Shown: positions 11,294-20,359 of the stretch, one piece after another
Layout: every line of letters begins with the position of its first letter
How positions within the stretch are numbered: the first letter of the stretch is position 1
Origin: Balanoglossus misakiensis
Lineage: Eukaryota > Hemichordata
Length of the DNA: 64,000 nucleotides
Reading direction: 5' to 3'
Assembly (NCBI GenBank): GCA_040954595.2
Contig: CM082580.2
Location: forward strand, 372,001-436,000
Translations under genes and position numbers: made by a program
The notes under the pieces: model-generated
The model's database searches: none
Told to the model about the DNA's origin: nothing
What the model saw: only the letters and a program-made list of their open reading frames with translations

Positions 11294-12319
11294 TCAGTGT
11301 GACGCGGAGATGTCTTTAAGATGCTGACCCATTTGAAAGGACACCAGATAACGAGTCTGAAATGGAATGTTAAGATAACGGAGATACGCGCTGGATTGCC
11401 AATCCCCTTGGAGTTTGATAAGCTCCCCAGGGACCCCACTTTCGAATGCAAAGGTTGCACCCCCACGACGGAGGCTGTGACCTGAGTACATGTCAGCAGG
11501 AAAGCCTGCCCTCTGAACTAAACATTTGATACTTTTCACCAGCCCTGAATGGGTCAAGGGGACCAATTTGCCACATTTGGGAAAAACAAATGCTGGGCTA
11601 GAGGGTGGGGCTGGGATGATCTCACACATGTGATTGTATGCCTGTAAAGGGCACAACACCGAACCTGGAATGTGGGCAAGTGGAATAGTCAAACAGCGTT
11701 CGCGAAACTGAATGGTTTTTGACCAAGTCACGCCGATTATAAGGCCAGAATCTGAGGAAATGACTTTACCCCTACAGAGGTGTTTAGCCGGATCAAAGTC
11801 GGTTGCAGACTTCGGAACAAGATTTGACTTGCGAAAAAAGGAGAAAAACCCTATCAAAAGGCATGCCCACAAAGTAACATCGAATGGAACAGCCACATCT
11901 AGAAGCCCGAAAAACTGTAGCAACAACTGGGGGGTGATGGGTAATTTCTGCCTCACTGGCTGGAAAGTGCTACGGGAAAGACATTTCAAAAGTAATTTGA
12001 CAACATACTGATCAGCGGCCAATGGCGTGAAGCCATGGATTCTATGCAAGGTACGAATTGCGTACAAATAATTCTGAATGGTGCCAGTAGCAGTTACTGA
12101 TCTTGCAAGAAACTGGATAAATCTACACACTGTAAGAACAGATGCTGGAACAGGAGTAAAATTGAAAAACTGACAAAACAGGAAGTAACTCTTCAACTGT
12201 GACGACAAATTCCGACGAGTTCCTTCCGCTAATGCTGACCTCATTGAGATAGCGATTTGAGCGTCTAAGGCTTGGATAGTTTGGCAGTGATCTGAAATAA
12301 AAATAAAATCAGTCACCAC
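11294..12319 (-). CDS. Tyrosine recombinase (YR), retrotransposon unit 1
   Basis: A 341-residue frame that would integrate the circular DNA intermediate of the retrotransposon by strand exchange. Catalytic residues expected for the family are present: R163 (FFRKSNL), K201 (WSKTIQF), H281-x2-R284 (HSLRRGGATF), W307 (LQGDW) and nucleophile Y315 (AYLRY). An N-terminal SAM-like DNA-binding region precedes them. The frame opens with GTG directly after a stop and overlaps the end of the RT ORF by 7 bases. GTG is not a credible eukaryotic start. A strong 3' splice site (tgactgattttatttttatttcag on the minus strand, in two parts: tgactgatttt, then atttttatttcag) places an exon start at 12291, so the protein is probably made from spliced RNA. 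It differs from unit 2 at only a few residues (H216 versus R, L334 versus I). No break is seen. Confidence 0.85.
   Translation of the reverse strand: MVTDFIFISDHCQTIQALDAQIAISMRSALAEGTRRNLSSQLKSYFLFCQFFNFTPVPASVLTVCRFIQFLARSVTATGTIQNYLYAIRTLHRIHGFTPLAADQYVVKLLLKCLSRSTFQPVRQKLPITPQLLLQFFGLLDVAVPFDVTLWACLLIGFFSFFRKSNLVPKSATDFDPAKHLCRGKVISSDSGLIIGVTWSKTIQFRERCLTIPLAHIPGSVLCPLQAYNHMCEIIPAPPSSPAFVFPKCGKLVPLTHSGLVKSIKCLVQRAGFPADMYSGHSLRRGGATFAFESGVPGELIKLQGDWQSSAYLRYLNIPFQTRYLVSFQMGQHLKDISASH
12270..12310 (-). promoter_or_regulatory. Candidate 3' splice site for the recombinase exon
   Basis: The minus strand reads a ctgat branch-point-like motif, a T-rich tract (ttttatttttatttcag), then the exon start at 12291. 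The same site is present in units 2 and 3 (exon starts at about 17948 and 23604). No donor was assigned. Confidence 0.55.
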
Positions 12320-14652
12320 TCATTGAGAAAGCGAATGTCATCCTCGGCGACTGGGTGCTCGGTCATTTGAGAAATATTAACAGATGATTTGAAGAGTTGC
12401 TCATAACTTGGGTCAAGATGCCAGCGACTGAGCGCATCAGCCAGCCGGTTCTCGGTGCCTGCGATGTGCACAGCACGTAGCTCAAACTCGTGAATCGCTG
12501 CTACCAGCCATAATTCCCTCAAGCAAGACAGCATTAGTTTATCCCTAGCTCTACCGGTATTAATGACCCAAACTGTTGCCTGGTTGTCGCAAGAGACCTG
12601 TATTTTCTTTCCAGACCATCTATCACCCCAAATTTTTGCCGCTATAGTAATAGTGAGTAATTCGAGGGCATTAATGTGAGGGTCCCCAACCTTTACAAAG
12701 TCAGGGAACTCCACGTGGAAATACTCGTTGTCGCAAAGCCCCCCTCCCCCTGTTGGGCATGCATCCGAAGAAAATATTTCATCTGGCGGGCACCAACCTG
12801 ACTCTTTAATGAGAGACACCCCATTATAAACCCTAATGAAATTAATCCACCACCGTAGATCTGCCTTGAAATCACTGTTTAGATAGATATGGTAGTGATT
12901 GCGGGTGACGGTACGCAACACATCTAGCATTCTCGCCAGGAATAGCCTACCAGGCTTGACACATTTGGCAATAAAGGAAAGCTTGCCTATGAGTGATTGC
13001 AGCTCGCGCTTAGTTGCTTTTGTTTTAGTGACCCATACACCCAGCTCTTGCTCTATTTCATTAAGCCGGTCAGGAGTAACTTCCATAGTCATTGTAAGGG
13101 AGTTCAACTGGATTCCAAGAAAAGTCATGATTGATGACGGGGGCACCGCTTTGTGTTTGGCTTCTTGCAAACCCAGTCTATCCAGCGTGTCACCTACCTC
13201 CGCAAATGCCTTGTGGGCTTTGTTGGAGGTCTCTGCACCACCGAAGTCGTCAAGGTAATTAACACAGTCATACCCTTTCGTGGAATAGATATAAGAAACC
13301 GCATTAGTGGTGCGCTGGCAGGCTAGCGCTGCGGTTCGCAAGCCAAATGGCAATGTAAGGTCAAAGAACAATAAATTACGCCACGTGTAGCCCAGCAAAT
13401 GGTAGTCCGCTGGATCGACTGGTATTTGCCGATAAGCTCTGCTTAAATCGCGCTTAAATAGGAGGCATCCCCTGCCCTTACGGGTCATCATTGCAGTGAA
13501 ATCATCAATGGAAGGATATTGAAGCTGAAAACTCTCCCCAAGATATTCCCCTTTGGGGATACCGTCATTTACTGAATGGTGGATTGGGGAACTAAGATCA
13601 AAGACTATACGCCGATTAACACTATCTTTTTTTTCGACAGTCTGAATGGGGGAAGTACTGAGTGGTGTGGCAAGGGGGTTAGTTAAGAACGGACCCGCTG
13701 TAGCCCCGGCTGCGACTTCGTTAATGATCCAGTTGTCGACATGCGCCGAGTAATTTATAGCTGATGGGTGGTTTTTCACTGTAGAGTATGGCAATTCTGA
13801 GGCTGTATAGTAGACGGGCCAACCATATTGTAGGTAATCGCAGATGATTTTGTCATCATATTGCTGCAATTCGGCTCGCCAAATTGGGATTTGAAGATTT
13901 GATGAAACGGGTATTCTGCAAAATTGAGAATTTGGTAAACCTGATTCAACAACTATGTCATGAACGGTTATAACTTCTGTTAAATCAGGGGGTGACGCTT
14001 GTGGCCATGACGACGGGGGACAGACATCCCCGCCCACGGGAGTATCTGATAACTCAGAATACTGCATATCATTGCCCAGTGGATAAGTGTCTGGAACACT
14101 GTGATCAACAAGGGTGGGGTTGGGAGGCCCCATATTTGGAACATTTTCCACAGTAAACATATCACTAACAAAGACATCGTGGTCATCACTGATCATACCG
14201 TCAGATGAACCATGAGCGCTAATCTCACATGCAAATTCAGTGGTATCACCGACGGTATGGGCTAGTGATTCAATAGGGATTTGCTTGTCAAGATCAGTCT
14301 CAATATCAGGTTCTATCAAATCAACTGTATGAGTTTTACAAAGGTATTTGTCAACATTATCCCTGCTAACAGAGGTATCAAAACAACCTGTGTGTTCAGA
14401 GGCAACATTGGCAATGGTACATGTTACTGGCTCGTCAATCGAAAGCACTGGTTCAGAAATACTACTAGGGTTAACACTAGCATCCCGCAAAACCTCCGGG
14501 TTGCACATTGACAGGCTTCTTGAAATATCAATCTCCATGTCAGTTTGTACAGAGCGATCACACTTGTGCACTGCCTGATCTGTGATGCCCATCAATGTAT
14601 AAAAGTCATTGATATTACACTCCGTGCCTGCACTTTTGACTCTATGGTTCAA
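12313..14652 (-). CDS. Reverse transcriptase-RNase H (Pol), retrotransposon unit 1
   Basis: A 779-residue frame. Residues 1-224 are an acidic linker duplicated from the Gag end. The RT domain covers about 345-520, with motif A FKRDLSRAYRQIP (D402), LPFGLRTA and the YLDD box at 466-469. RNase H follows, with D630 (SSDACPTGGGG), E664 (NALELL), D689 (SCDNQATVW) and D739 (NRLADALSRW). All key acidic residues are present. No methyltransferase domain follows, unlike DIRS1. The first codon of this frame is TTG and upstream codons are open back to a TGA at the duplication junction (about 14718), so it is not an independent gene. It is most likely reached by a -1 frameshift from gag at 14712-14718. 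The tail overlaps the recombinase frame. Confidence 0.88.
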   Translation of the reverse strand: MNHRVKSAGTECNINDFYTLMGITDQAVHKCDRSVQTDMEIDISRSLSMCNPEVLRDASVNPSSISEPVLSIDEPVTCTIANVASEHTGCFDTSVSRDNVDKYLCKTHTVDLIEPDIETDLDKQIPIESLAHTVGDTTEFACEISAHGSSDGMISDDHDVFVSDMFTVENVPNMGPPNPTLVDHSVPDTYPLGNDMQYSELSDTPVGGDVCPPSSWPQASPPDLTEVITVHDIVVESGLPNSQFCRIPVSSNLQIPIWRAELQQYDDKIICDYLQYGWPVYYTASELPYSTVKNHPSAINYSAHVDNWIINEVAAGATAGPFLTNPLATPLSTSPIQTVEKKDSVNRRIVFDLSSPIHHSVNDGIPKGEYLGESFQLQYPSIDDFTAMMTRKGRGCLLFKRDLSRAYRQIPVDPADYHLLGYTWRNLLFFDLTLPFGLRTAALACQRTTNAVSYIYSTKGYDCVNYLDDFGGAETSNKAHKAFAEVGDTLDRLGLQEAKHKAVPPSSIMTFLGIQLNSLTMTMEVTPDRLNEIEQELGVWVTKTKATKRELQSLIGKLSFIAKCVKPGRLFLARMLDVLRTVTRNHYHIYLNSDFKADLRWWINFIRVYNGVSLIKESGWCPPDEIFSSDACPTGGGGLCDNEYFHVEFPDFVKVGDPHINALELLTITIAAKIWGDRWSGKKIQVSCDNQATVWVINTGRARDKLMLSCLRELWLVAAIHEFELRAVHIAGTENRLADALSRWHLDPSYEQLFKSSVNISQMTEHPVAEDDIRFLNEW

Positions 14653-15451
14653 TTTAGGAATTAAATTGCTGTCACAGTCATGAGAGTCTTGTTTAGACTT
14701 ATCTACCTCTGCTTTAAATCAAGGGGTGACGCTTGTGGCCATGACGACGGGGGACAGACATCCCCGCCCACGGGAGTATCTGATAACTCAGAATACTGCA
14801 TATCATTGCCCAGTGGATAAGTGTCTGGAACACTGTGATCAACAAGGGTGGGGTTGGGAGGCCCCATATTTGGAACATTTTCCACAGTAAACATATCACT
14901 AACAAAGACATCGTGGTCATCACTGATCATACCGTCAGATGAACCATGAGCGCTAATCTCACATGCAAATTCAGTGGTATCACCGACGGTATGGGCTAGT
15001 GATTCAATAGGGATTTGCTTGTCAAGATCAGTCTCAATATCAGGTTCTATCAAATCAACTGTATGAGTTTTACAAAGGTATTTGTCAACATTATCCCTGC
15101 TAACAGAGGTATCAAAACAACCTGTGTGTTCAGAGGCAACATTGGCAATGGTACATGTTACTGGCTCGTCAATCGAAAGCACTGGTTCAGAAATACTACT
15201 AGGGTTAACAATAGCATCCCGCAAAACCTCCGGGTTGCACATTGACAGGCTTCTTGAAATATCAATCTCCATGTCAGTTTGTACAGAGCGATCACACTTG
15301 TGCACTGCCTGATCTGTGATGCCCATCAATGTATAAAAGTAATTGATATTACACTCCGTGCCTGCACTTTTGACTCTATGGTTCAATTTAGGAATTAAAT
15401 TGCTGTCACAGTCATGAGAGTCTTGTTTAGACTTATCTACCTCTGCTTTGC
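13984..15451 (-). repeat. 734-bp tandem duplication spanning the Gag-Pol border (unit 1)
   Basis: 13984-14717 and 14718-15451 are near-identical direct repeats, so the segment reading NHRVKSAGTECN to SSWPQAS is encoded twice. The length 734 leaves remainder 2 on division by three, so the copies read in different phases. Removing one copy would leave a single continuous Gag-Pol frame. The same duplication exists in unit 2 (about 19641-21108) and unit 3 (about 25284-26751), so it predates the trimer. Confidence 0.9.
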
Positions 15452-16619
15452 CAGAACTATCGGTCAACTTGTTGCTCTCTTGCTCTCTAAAGGCCTTATC
15501 CTTCCAGGGGCTGGCAATCTTGGGATGCTTGGCCAGGTTGTTACGCAACTTCATGCAGGCTTCACATATGTGTTTGAATGCGCAATCCTCCTTCTCGCAC
15601 TTGTTACTTTGGTATTTGAAACATACATTAATCTGATCCTTCTTTTTGGATTTGTCCGCTGTTTTATCCCGTCTGATCTCGCCGATACGCGGCAGCAAAT
15701 ATAGCTCTCTCAGATCTGCGGTGTCATTTGCCCATGTTCTGAGTCCTGACTCCATGTCAGAGAGGAGCGCGCCCTCGAACTTCAAGATGGCGTCCCAGGG
15801 GAACAAATTGGCGTCTTTCATAAGCGACTGTAAGTGTTGTAATCGCTGCTGTTTCTCTGTGTCACTCAAAGTAGGAAGTTGCACTATCGCGAGATTACCT
15901 TCCACAAATTCCGCCATTGACATATCATCGAATTTTGGTGGGGCGCCCGAGAATGTCCGAGCCCTGACGAACATGTGCGGCCATAGGACGTGCTGTCGCA
16001 CACGATCGGTTCTGGTGTTGAACTGCATCGATTTCATTGGTACGTTACCTGCTTTGCTCTGCGCTGCTGTGTATAAACCGGACTGTGCCAGGAGTTGGTT
16101 CGGTTGGAGGTCTTCACCGCCGCCAGCGGCCCCTGTCGCTGGTAGCCACGGACTGCCTGATGGTAACGACCACTGCAATTGTGAGTCTTCTTTCGCCATC
16201 CTCTTGAGATCGGGTAGCGTGAGTTGACTCAGGTCGTGACTTCTGGGACTTCCGCTCGAAGCAGCTGGCGGGCTGCGTCGTTCCTTCTCCAGTTTCATTT
16301 CTTTTAGTTGTTTTCTTAAATTGTCTACTTCAGATTGCTCCTGCAGTCTCGCTATCTCCGCCTGCAACTTCTCTTTCTCTGACCTCACATCTTCCCCGTC
16401 AGATGAAGTGTCTTCTTCCTTGACAGGTTTGCTACATTTCCCGCCTTTCGAACGAGCTGACGCCATTGGTACTTTGGAAAGTTTGGTGGGGGGGACCACG
16501 CGAACTTTTCGACCGGTCGATGCTCTTGTCGTAGTCTTACTGCGGGTTGCAGGTCCCTTTTTGGCGACTGGACTGGGCTCTATTCCCAAATCCAGCAGCT
16601 GTTGTTCAGCGTTCTCCAT
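14703..16619 (-). CDS. Gag-like protein, retrotransposon unit 1
   Basis: 638 residues from an ATG at 16619. The order is a basic N-terminus (KKGPATRSKTTTRASTGRK), a coiled coil at about 79-115 (EKEKLQAEIARLQEQ, then LRKQLKEMKLEKE), a conserved central domain (PHMFVRARTFSG; LSDTEKQQRLQHLQSL), and a CCCH zinc finger C333-x7-C341-x4-C346-x3-H350 followed by C352 and C355. Such a finger is usual in Gag of DIRS-order elements and probably binds RNA. After residue 390 comes an acidic region that is repeated at the start of Pol. The frame ends KQR-stop just after the duplication junction. A T TTA AAG heptamer lies four codons before the stop. The frame is intact in this unit. Confidence 0.85.
   Translation of the reverse strand: MENAEQQLLDLGIEPSPVAKKGPATRSKTTTRASTGRKVRVVPPTKLSKVPMASARSKGGKCSKPVKEEDTSSDGEDVRSEKEKLQAEIARLQEQSEVDNLRKQLKEMKLEKERRSPPAASSGSPRSHDLSQLTLPDLKRMAKEDSQLQWSLPSGSPWLPATGAAGGGEDLQPNQLLAQSGLYTAAQSKAGNVPMKSMQFNTRTDRVRQHVLWPHMFVRARTFSGAPPKFDDMSMAEFVEGNLAIVQLPTLSDTEKQQRLQHLQSLMKDANLFPWDAILKFEGALLSDMESGLRTWANDTADLRELYLLPRIGEIRRDKTADKSKKKDQINVCFKYQSNKCEKEDCAFKHICEACMKLRNNLAKHPKIASPWKDKAFREQESNKLTDSSGKAEVDKSKQDSHDCDSNLIPKLNHRVKSAGTECNINYFYTLMGITDQAVHKCDRSVQTDMEIDISRSLSMCNPEVLRDAIVNPSSISEPVLSIDEPVTCTIANVASEHTGCFDTSVSRDNVDKYLCKTHTVDLIEPDIETDLDKQIPIESLAHTVGDTTEFACEISAHGSSDGMISDDHDVFVSDMFTVENVPNMGPPNPTLVDHSVPDTYPLGNDMQYSELSDTPVGGDVCPPSSWPQASPLDLKQR
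14712..14718 (-). promoter_or_regulatory. Candidate -1 ribosomal frameshift heptamer T TTA AAG (unit 1)
   Basis: In the Gag frame the codons are gat tta aag cag agg tag. The preceding t with tta aag fits the X XXY YYZ pattern. A -1 slip gives ttt aaa gca gag gta gat, which is exactly the Pol frame. Identical heptamers sit at 20369-20375 and 26012-26018. It arises at the duplication junction. Function is inferred, and no downstream pseudoknot was tested. Confidence 0.55.
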
Positions 16620-16636
16620 AATAACGGTGAGAAATT

Positions 16637-16907
16637 GAAATTGAGGCAGAGAGAGCGTGCACTGCAGGACACGCTCCGAACCCTTGAAGTGGCCGTGAGT
16701 GATGGATTATGGGATTTTTGAGGCTCGTTTGAGGTTGAGGGCGCTCCTTTTCGAGTTGCTTAATTGGGTAACATTATGCCGTTGATCGCAATGTTACCTA
16801 AATTACTTGAGATCTCTCTAACACACAAACCAAGGACACAGGTTTGGCAGCTGAAGGCAAGAGCCATTATTTATTTACGTGAACTGGGGGCTCTTGCAGG
16901 CCCAACC
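16637..16907 (-). repeat. A and B repeats between units 1 and 2
   Basis: A is 16637-16800 and B is 16801-16907, directly adjacent. The palindrome is at 16767-16798 and AATAAA (minus strand) at 16870-16875. The A part is also the leader upstream of unit 1 gag (ATG at 16619), while B lies downstream of the unit 2 recombinase. Confidence 0.85.
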
Positions 16908-16950
16908 ACTGCCAAACCCGGTCCGCCTCTCTGCTAGTGCCACAGTAAAA

Positions 16951-17976
16951 TCAGTGTGACGCGGAGATGTCTTTAATATGCTGACCCATTTGAAAGGACA
17001 CCAGATAACGAGTCTGAAATGGAATGTTAAGATAACGGAGATACGCGCTGGATTGCCAATCCCCTTGGAGTTTGATAAGCTCCCCAGGGACCCCACTTTC
17101 GAATGCAAAGGTTGCACCCCCACGACGGAGGCTGTGACCCGAGTACATGTCAGCAGGAAAGCCTGCCCTCTGAACTAAACATTTGATACTTTTCACCAGC
17201 CCTGAATGGGTCAAGGGGACCAATTTGCCACATTTGGGAAAAACAAATGCTGGGCTAGAGGGTGGGGCTGGGATGATCTCACACATGTGATTGTATGCCT
17301 GTAAAGGGCACAACACCGAACCTGGAATGCGGGCAAGTGGAATAGTCAAACAGCGTTCGCGAAACTGAATGGTTTTTGACCAAGTCACGCCGATTATAAG
17401 GCCAGAATCTGAGGAAATGACTTTACCCCTACAGAGGTGTTTAGCCGGATCAAAGTCGGTTGCAGACTTCGGAACAAGATTTGACTTGCGAAAAAAGGAG
17501 AAAAACCCTATCAAAAGGCATGCCCACAAAGTAACATCGAATGGAACAGCCACATCTAGAAGCCCGAAAAACTGTAGCAACAACTGGGGGGTGATGGGTA
17601 ATTTCTGCCTCACTGGCTGGAAAGTGCTACGGGAAAGACATTTCAAAAGTAATTTGACAACATACTGATCAGCGGCCAATGGCGTGAAGCCATGGATTCT
17701 ATGCAAGGTACGAATTGCGTACAAATAATTCTGAATGGTGCCAGTAGCAGTTACTGATCTTGCAAGAAACTGGATAAATCTACACACTGTAAGAACAGAT
17801 GCTGGAACAGGAGTAAAATTGAAAAACTGACAAAACAGGAAGTAACTCTTCAACTGTGACGACAAATTCCGACGAGTTCCTTCCGCTAATGCTGACCTCA
17901 TTGAGATAGCGATTTGAGCGTCTAAGGCTTGGATAGTTTGGCAGTGATCTGAAATAAAAATAAAATCAGTCACCAC
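16951..17976 (-). CDS. Tyrosine recombinase, retrotransposon unit 2
   Basis: 341-residue frame, nearly identical to the unit 1 copy. The full R-K-H-x2-R-W-Y catalytic set is present. It differs by R for H at position 216 and I for L at 334. The head of the frame is again GTG after a stop, with the same splice acceptor placing the exon start at about 17948. No break is seen. Confidence 0.85.
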   Translation of the reverse strand: MVTDFIFISDHCQTIQALDAQIAISMRSALAEGTRRNLSSQLKSYFLFCQFFNFTPVPASVLTVCRFIQFLARSVTATGTIQNYLYAIRTLHRIHGFTPLAADQYVVKLLLKCLSRSTFQPVRQKLPITPQLLLQFFGLLDVAVPFDVTLWACLLIGFFSFFRKSNLVPKSATDFDPAKHLCRGKVISSDSGLIIGVTWSKTIQFRERCLTIPLARIPGSVLCPLQAYNHMCEIIPAPPSSPAFVFPKCGKLVPLTHSGLVKSIKCLVQRAGFPADMYSGHSLRRGGATFAFESGVPGELIKLQGDWQSSAYLRYLNIPFQTRYLVSFQMGQHIKDISASH

Positions 17977-20309
17977 TCATTGAGAAAGCGAATGTCATCC
18001 TCGGCGACTGGGTGCTCGGTCATTTGAGAAATATTAACAGATGATTTGAAGAGTTGCTCATAACTTGGGTCAAGATGCCAGCGACTGAGCGCATCAGCCA
18101 GCCGGTTCTCGGTGCCTGCGATGTGCACAGCACGTAGCTCAAACTCGTGAATCGCTGCTACCAGCCATAATTCCCTCAAGCAAGACAGCATTAGTTTATC
18201 CCTAGCTCTACCGGTATTAATGACCCAAACTGTTGCCTGGTTGTCGCAAGAGACCTGTATTTTCTTTCCAGACCATCTATCACCCCAAATTTTTGCCGCT
18301 ATAGTAATAGTGAGTAATTCGAGGGCATTAATGTGAGGGTCCCCAACCTTTACAAAGTCAGGGAACTCCACGTGGAAATACTCGTTGTCGCAAAGCCCCC
18401 CTCCCCCTGTTGGGCATGCATCCGAAGAAAATATTTCATCTGGCGGGCACCAACCTGACTCTTTAATGAGAGACACCCCATTATAAACCCTAATGAAATT
18501 AATCCACCACCGTAGATCTGCCTTGAAATCACTGTTCAGATAGATATGGTAGTGATTGCGGGTGACGGTACGCAACACATCTAGCATTCTCGCCAGGAAT
18601 AGCCTACCAGGCTTGACACATTTGGCAATAAAGGAAAGCTTGCCTATGAGTGATTGCAGCTCGCGCTTAGTTGCTTTTGTTTTAGTGACCCATACACCCA
18701 GCTCTTGCTCTATTTCATTAAGCCGGTCAGGAGTAACTTCCATAGTCATTGTAAGGGAGTTCAACTGGATTCCAAGAAAAGTCATGATTGATGACGGGGG
18801 CACCGCTTTGTGTTTGGCTTCTTGCAAACCCAGTCTATCCAGCGTGTCACCTAGCTCCGCAAATGCCTTGTGGGCTTTGTTGGAGGTCTCTGCACCACCG
18901 AAGTCGTCAAGGTAATTAACACAGTCATACCCTTTCGTGGAATAGATATAAGAAACCGCATTAGTGGTGCGCTGGCAGGCTAGCGCTGCGGTTCGCAAGC
19001 CAAATGGCAATGTAAGGTCAAAGAACAATAAATTACGCCACGTGTAGCCCAGCAAATGGTAGTCCGCTGGATCGACTGGTATTTGCCGATAAGCTCTGCT
19101 TAAATCGCGCTTAAATAGGAGGCATCCCCTGCCCTTACGGGTCATCATTGCAGTGAAATCATCAATGGAAGGATATTGAAGCTGAAAACTCTCCCCAAGA
19201 TATTCCCCTTTGGGGATACCGTCATTTACTGAATGGTGGATTGGGGAACTAAGATCAAAGACTATACGCCGATTAACACTATCTTTTTTTTCGACAGTCT
19301 GAATGGGGGAAGTACTGAGTGGTGTGGCAAGGGGGTTAGTTAAGAACGGACCCGCTGTAGCCCCGGCTGCGACTTCGTTAATGATCCAGTTGTCGACATG
19401 CGCCGAGTAATTTATAGCTGATGGGTGGTTTTTCACTGTAGAGTATGGCAATTCTGAGGCTGTATAGTAGACGGGCCAACCATATTGTAGGTAATCGCAG
19501 ATGATTTTGTCATCATATTGCTGCAATTCGGCTCGCCAAATTGGGATTTGAAGATTTGATGAAACGGGTATTCTGCAAAATTGAGAATTTGGTAAACCTG
19601 ATTCAACAACTATGTCATGAACGGTTATAACTTCTGTTAAATCAGGGGGTGACGCTTGTGGCCATGACGACGGGGGACAGACATCCCCGCCCACGGGAGT
19701 ATCTGATAACTCAGAATACTGCATATCATTGCCCAGTGGATAAGTGTCTGGAACACTGTGATCAACAAGGGTGGGGTTGGGAGGCCCCATATTTGGAACA
19801 TTTTCCACAGTAAACATGTCACTAACAAAGACATCGTGGTCATCACTGATCATACCGTCAGATGAACCATGAGCGCTAATCTCACATGCAAATTCAGTGG
19901 TATCACCGACGGTATGGGCTAGTGATTCAATAGGGATTTGCTTGTCAAGATCAGTCTCAATATCAGGTTCTATCAAATCAACTGTATGAGTTTTACAAAG
20001 GTATTTGTCAACATTATCCCTGCTAACAGAGGTATCAAAACAACCTGTGTGTTCAGAGGCAACATTGGCAATGGTACATGTTACTGGCTCGTCAATCGAA
20101 AGCACTGGTTCAGAAATACTACTAGGGTTAACAATAGCATCCCGCAAAACCTCCGGGTTGCACATTGACAGGCTTCTTGAAATATCAATCTCCATGTCAG
20201 TTTGTACAGAGCGATCACACTTGTGCACTGCCTGATCTGTGATGCCCATCAATGTATAAAAGTCATTGATATTACACTCCGTACCTGCACTTTTGACTCT
20301 ATGGTTCAA
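17970..20309 (-). CDS. Reverse transcriptase-RNase H (Pol), retrotransposon unit 2
   Basis: 779-residue frame with the same motif A, YLDD box and RNase H D-E-D-D set as unit 1. It carries isoleucine where unit 1 has serine at position 59 and leucine for valine at 486. It is open throughout. Upstream access again depends on the -1 heptamer at 20369-20375. Its own gag partner carries a nonsense codon upstream, so a Gag-Pol product cannot come from this unit without readthrough. Confidence 0.85.
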   Translation of the reverse strand: MNHRVKSAGTECNINDFYTLMGITDQAVHKCDRSVQTDMEIDISRSLSMCNPEVLRDAIVNPSSISEPVLSIDEPVTCTIANVASEHTGCFDTSVSRDNVDKYLCKTHTVDLIEPDIETDLDKQIPIESLAHTVGDTTEFACEISAHGSSDGMISDDHDVFVSDMFTVENVPNMGPPNPTLVDHSVPDTYPLGNDMQYSELSDTPVGGDVCPPSSWPQASPPDLTEVITVHDIVVESGLPNSQFCRIPVSSNLQIPIWRAELQQYDDKIICDYLQYGWPVYYTASELPYSTVKNHPSAINYSAHVDNWIINEVAAGATAGPFLTNPLATPLSTSPIQTVEKKDSVNRRIVFDLSSPIHHSVNDGIPKGEYLGESFQLQYPSIDDFTAMMTRKGRGCLLFKRDLSRAYRQIPVDPADYHLLGYTWRNLLFFDLTLPFGLRTAALACQRTTNAVSYIYSTKGYDCVNYLDDFGGAETSNKAHKAFAELGDTLDRLGLQEAKHKAVPPSSIMTFLGIQLNSLTMTMEVTPDRLNEIEQELGVWVTKTKATKRELQSLIGKLSFIAKCVKPGRLFLARMLDVLRTVTRNHYHIYLNSDFKADLRWWINFIRVYNGVSLIKESGWCPPDEIFSSDACPTGGGGLCDNEYFHVEFPDFVKVGDPHINALELLTITIAAKIWGDRWSGKKIQVSCDNQATVWVINTGRARDKLMLSCLRELWLVAAIHEFELRAVHIAGTENRLADALSRWHLDPSYEQLFKSSVNISQMTEHPVAEDDIRFLNEW

Positions 20310-20359
20310 TTTAGGAATTAAATTGCTGTCACAGTCATGAGAGTCTTGTTTAGACTTAT

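Noticed and set aside
11712-12011. Plus-strand ORFs inside the retrotransposon units (99, 119, 193 and 105 codons, repeated in each unit)
   Set aside because: They are antisense shadows of YR, Pol and Gag, whose domains are clear on the minus strand.
11294-12319. GTG at 12319 as the recombinase start
   Set aside because: Eukaryotic translation would rarely start there, and a splice acceptor at 12292 gives a better explanation.
12313-14652. Classification as a DIRS1-type element with a methyltransferase domain
   Set aside because: No methyltransferase motif is seen after RNase H, and the flanking repeats are split direct repeats, not inverted ones.
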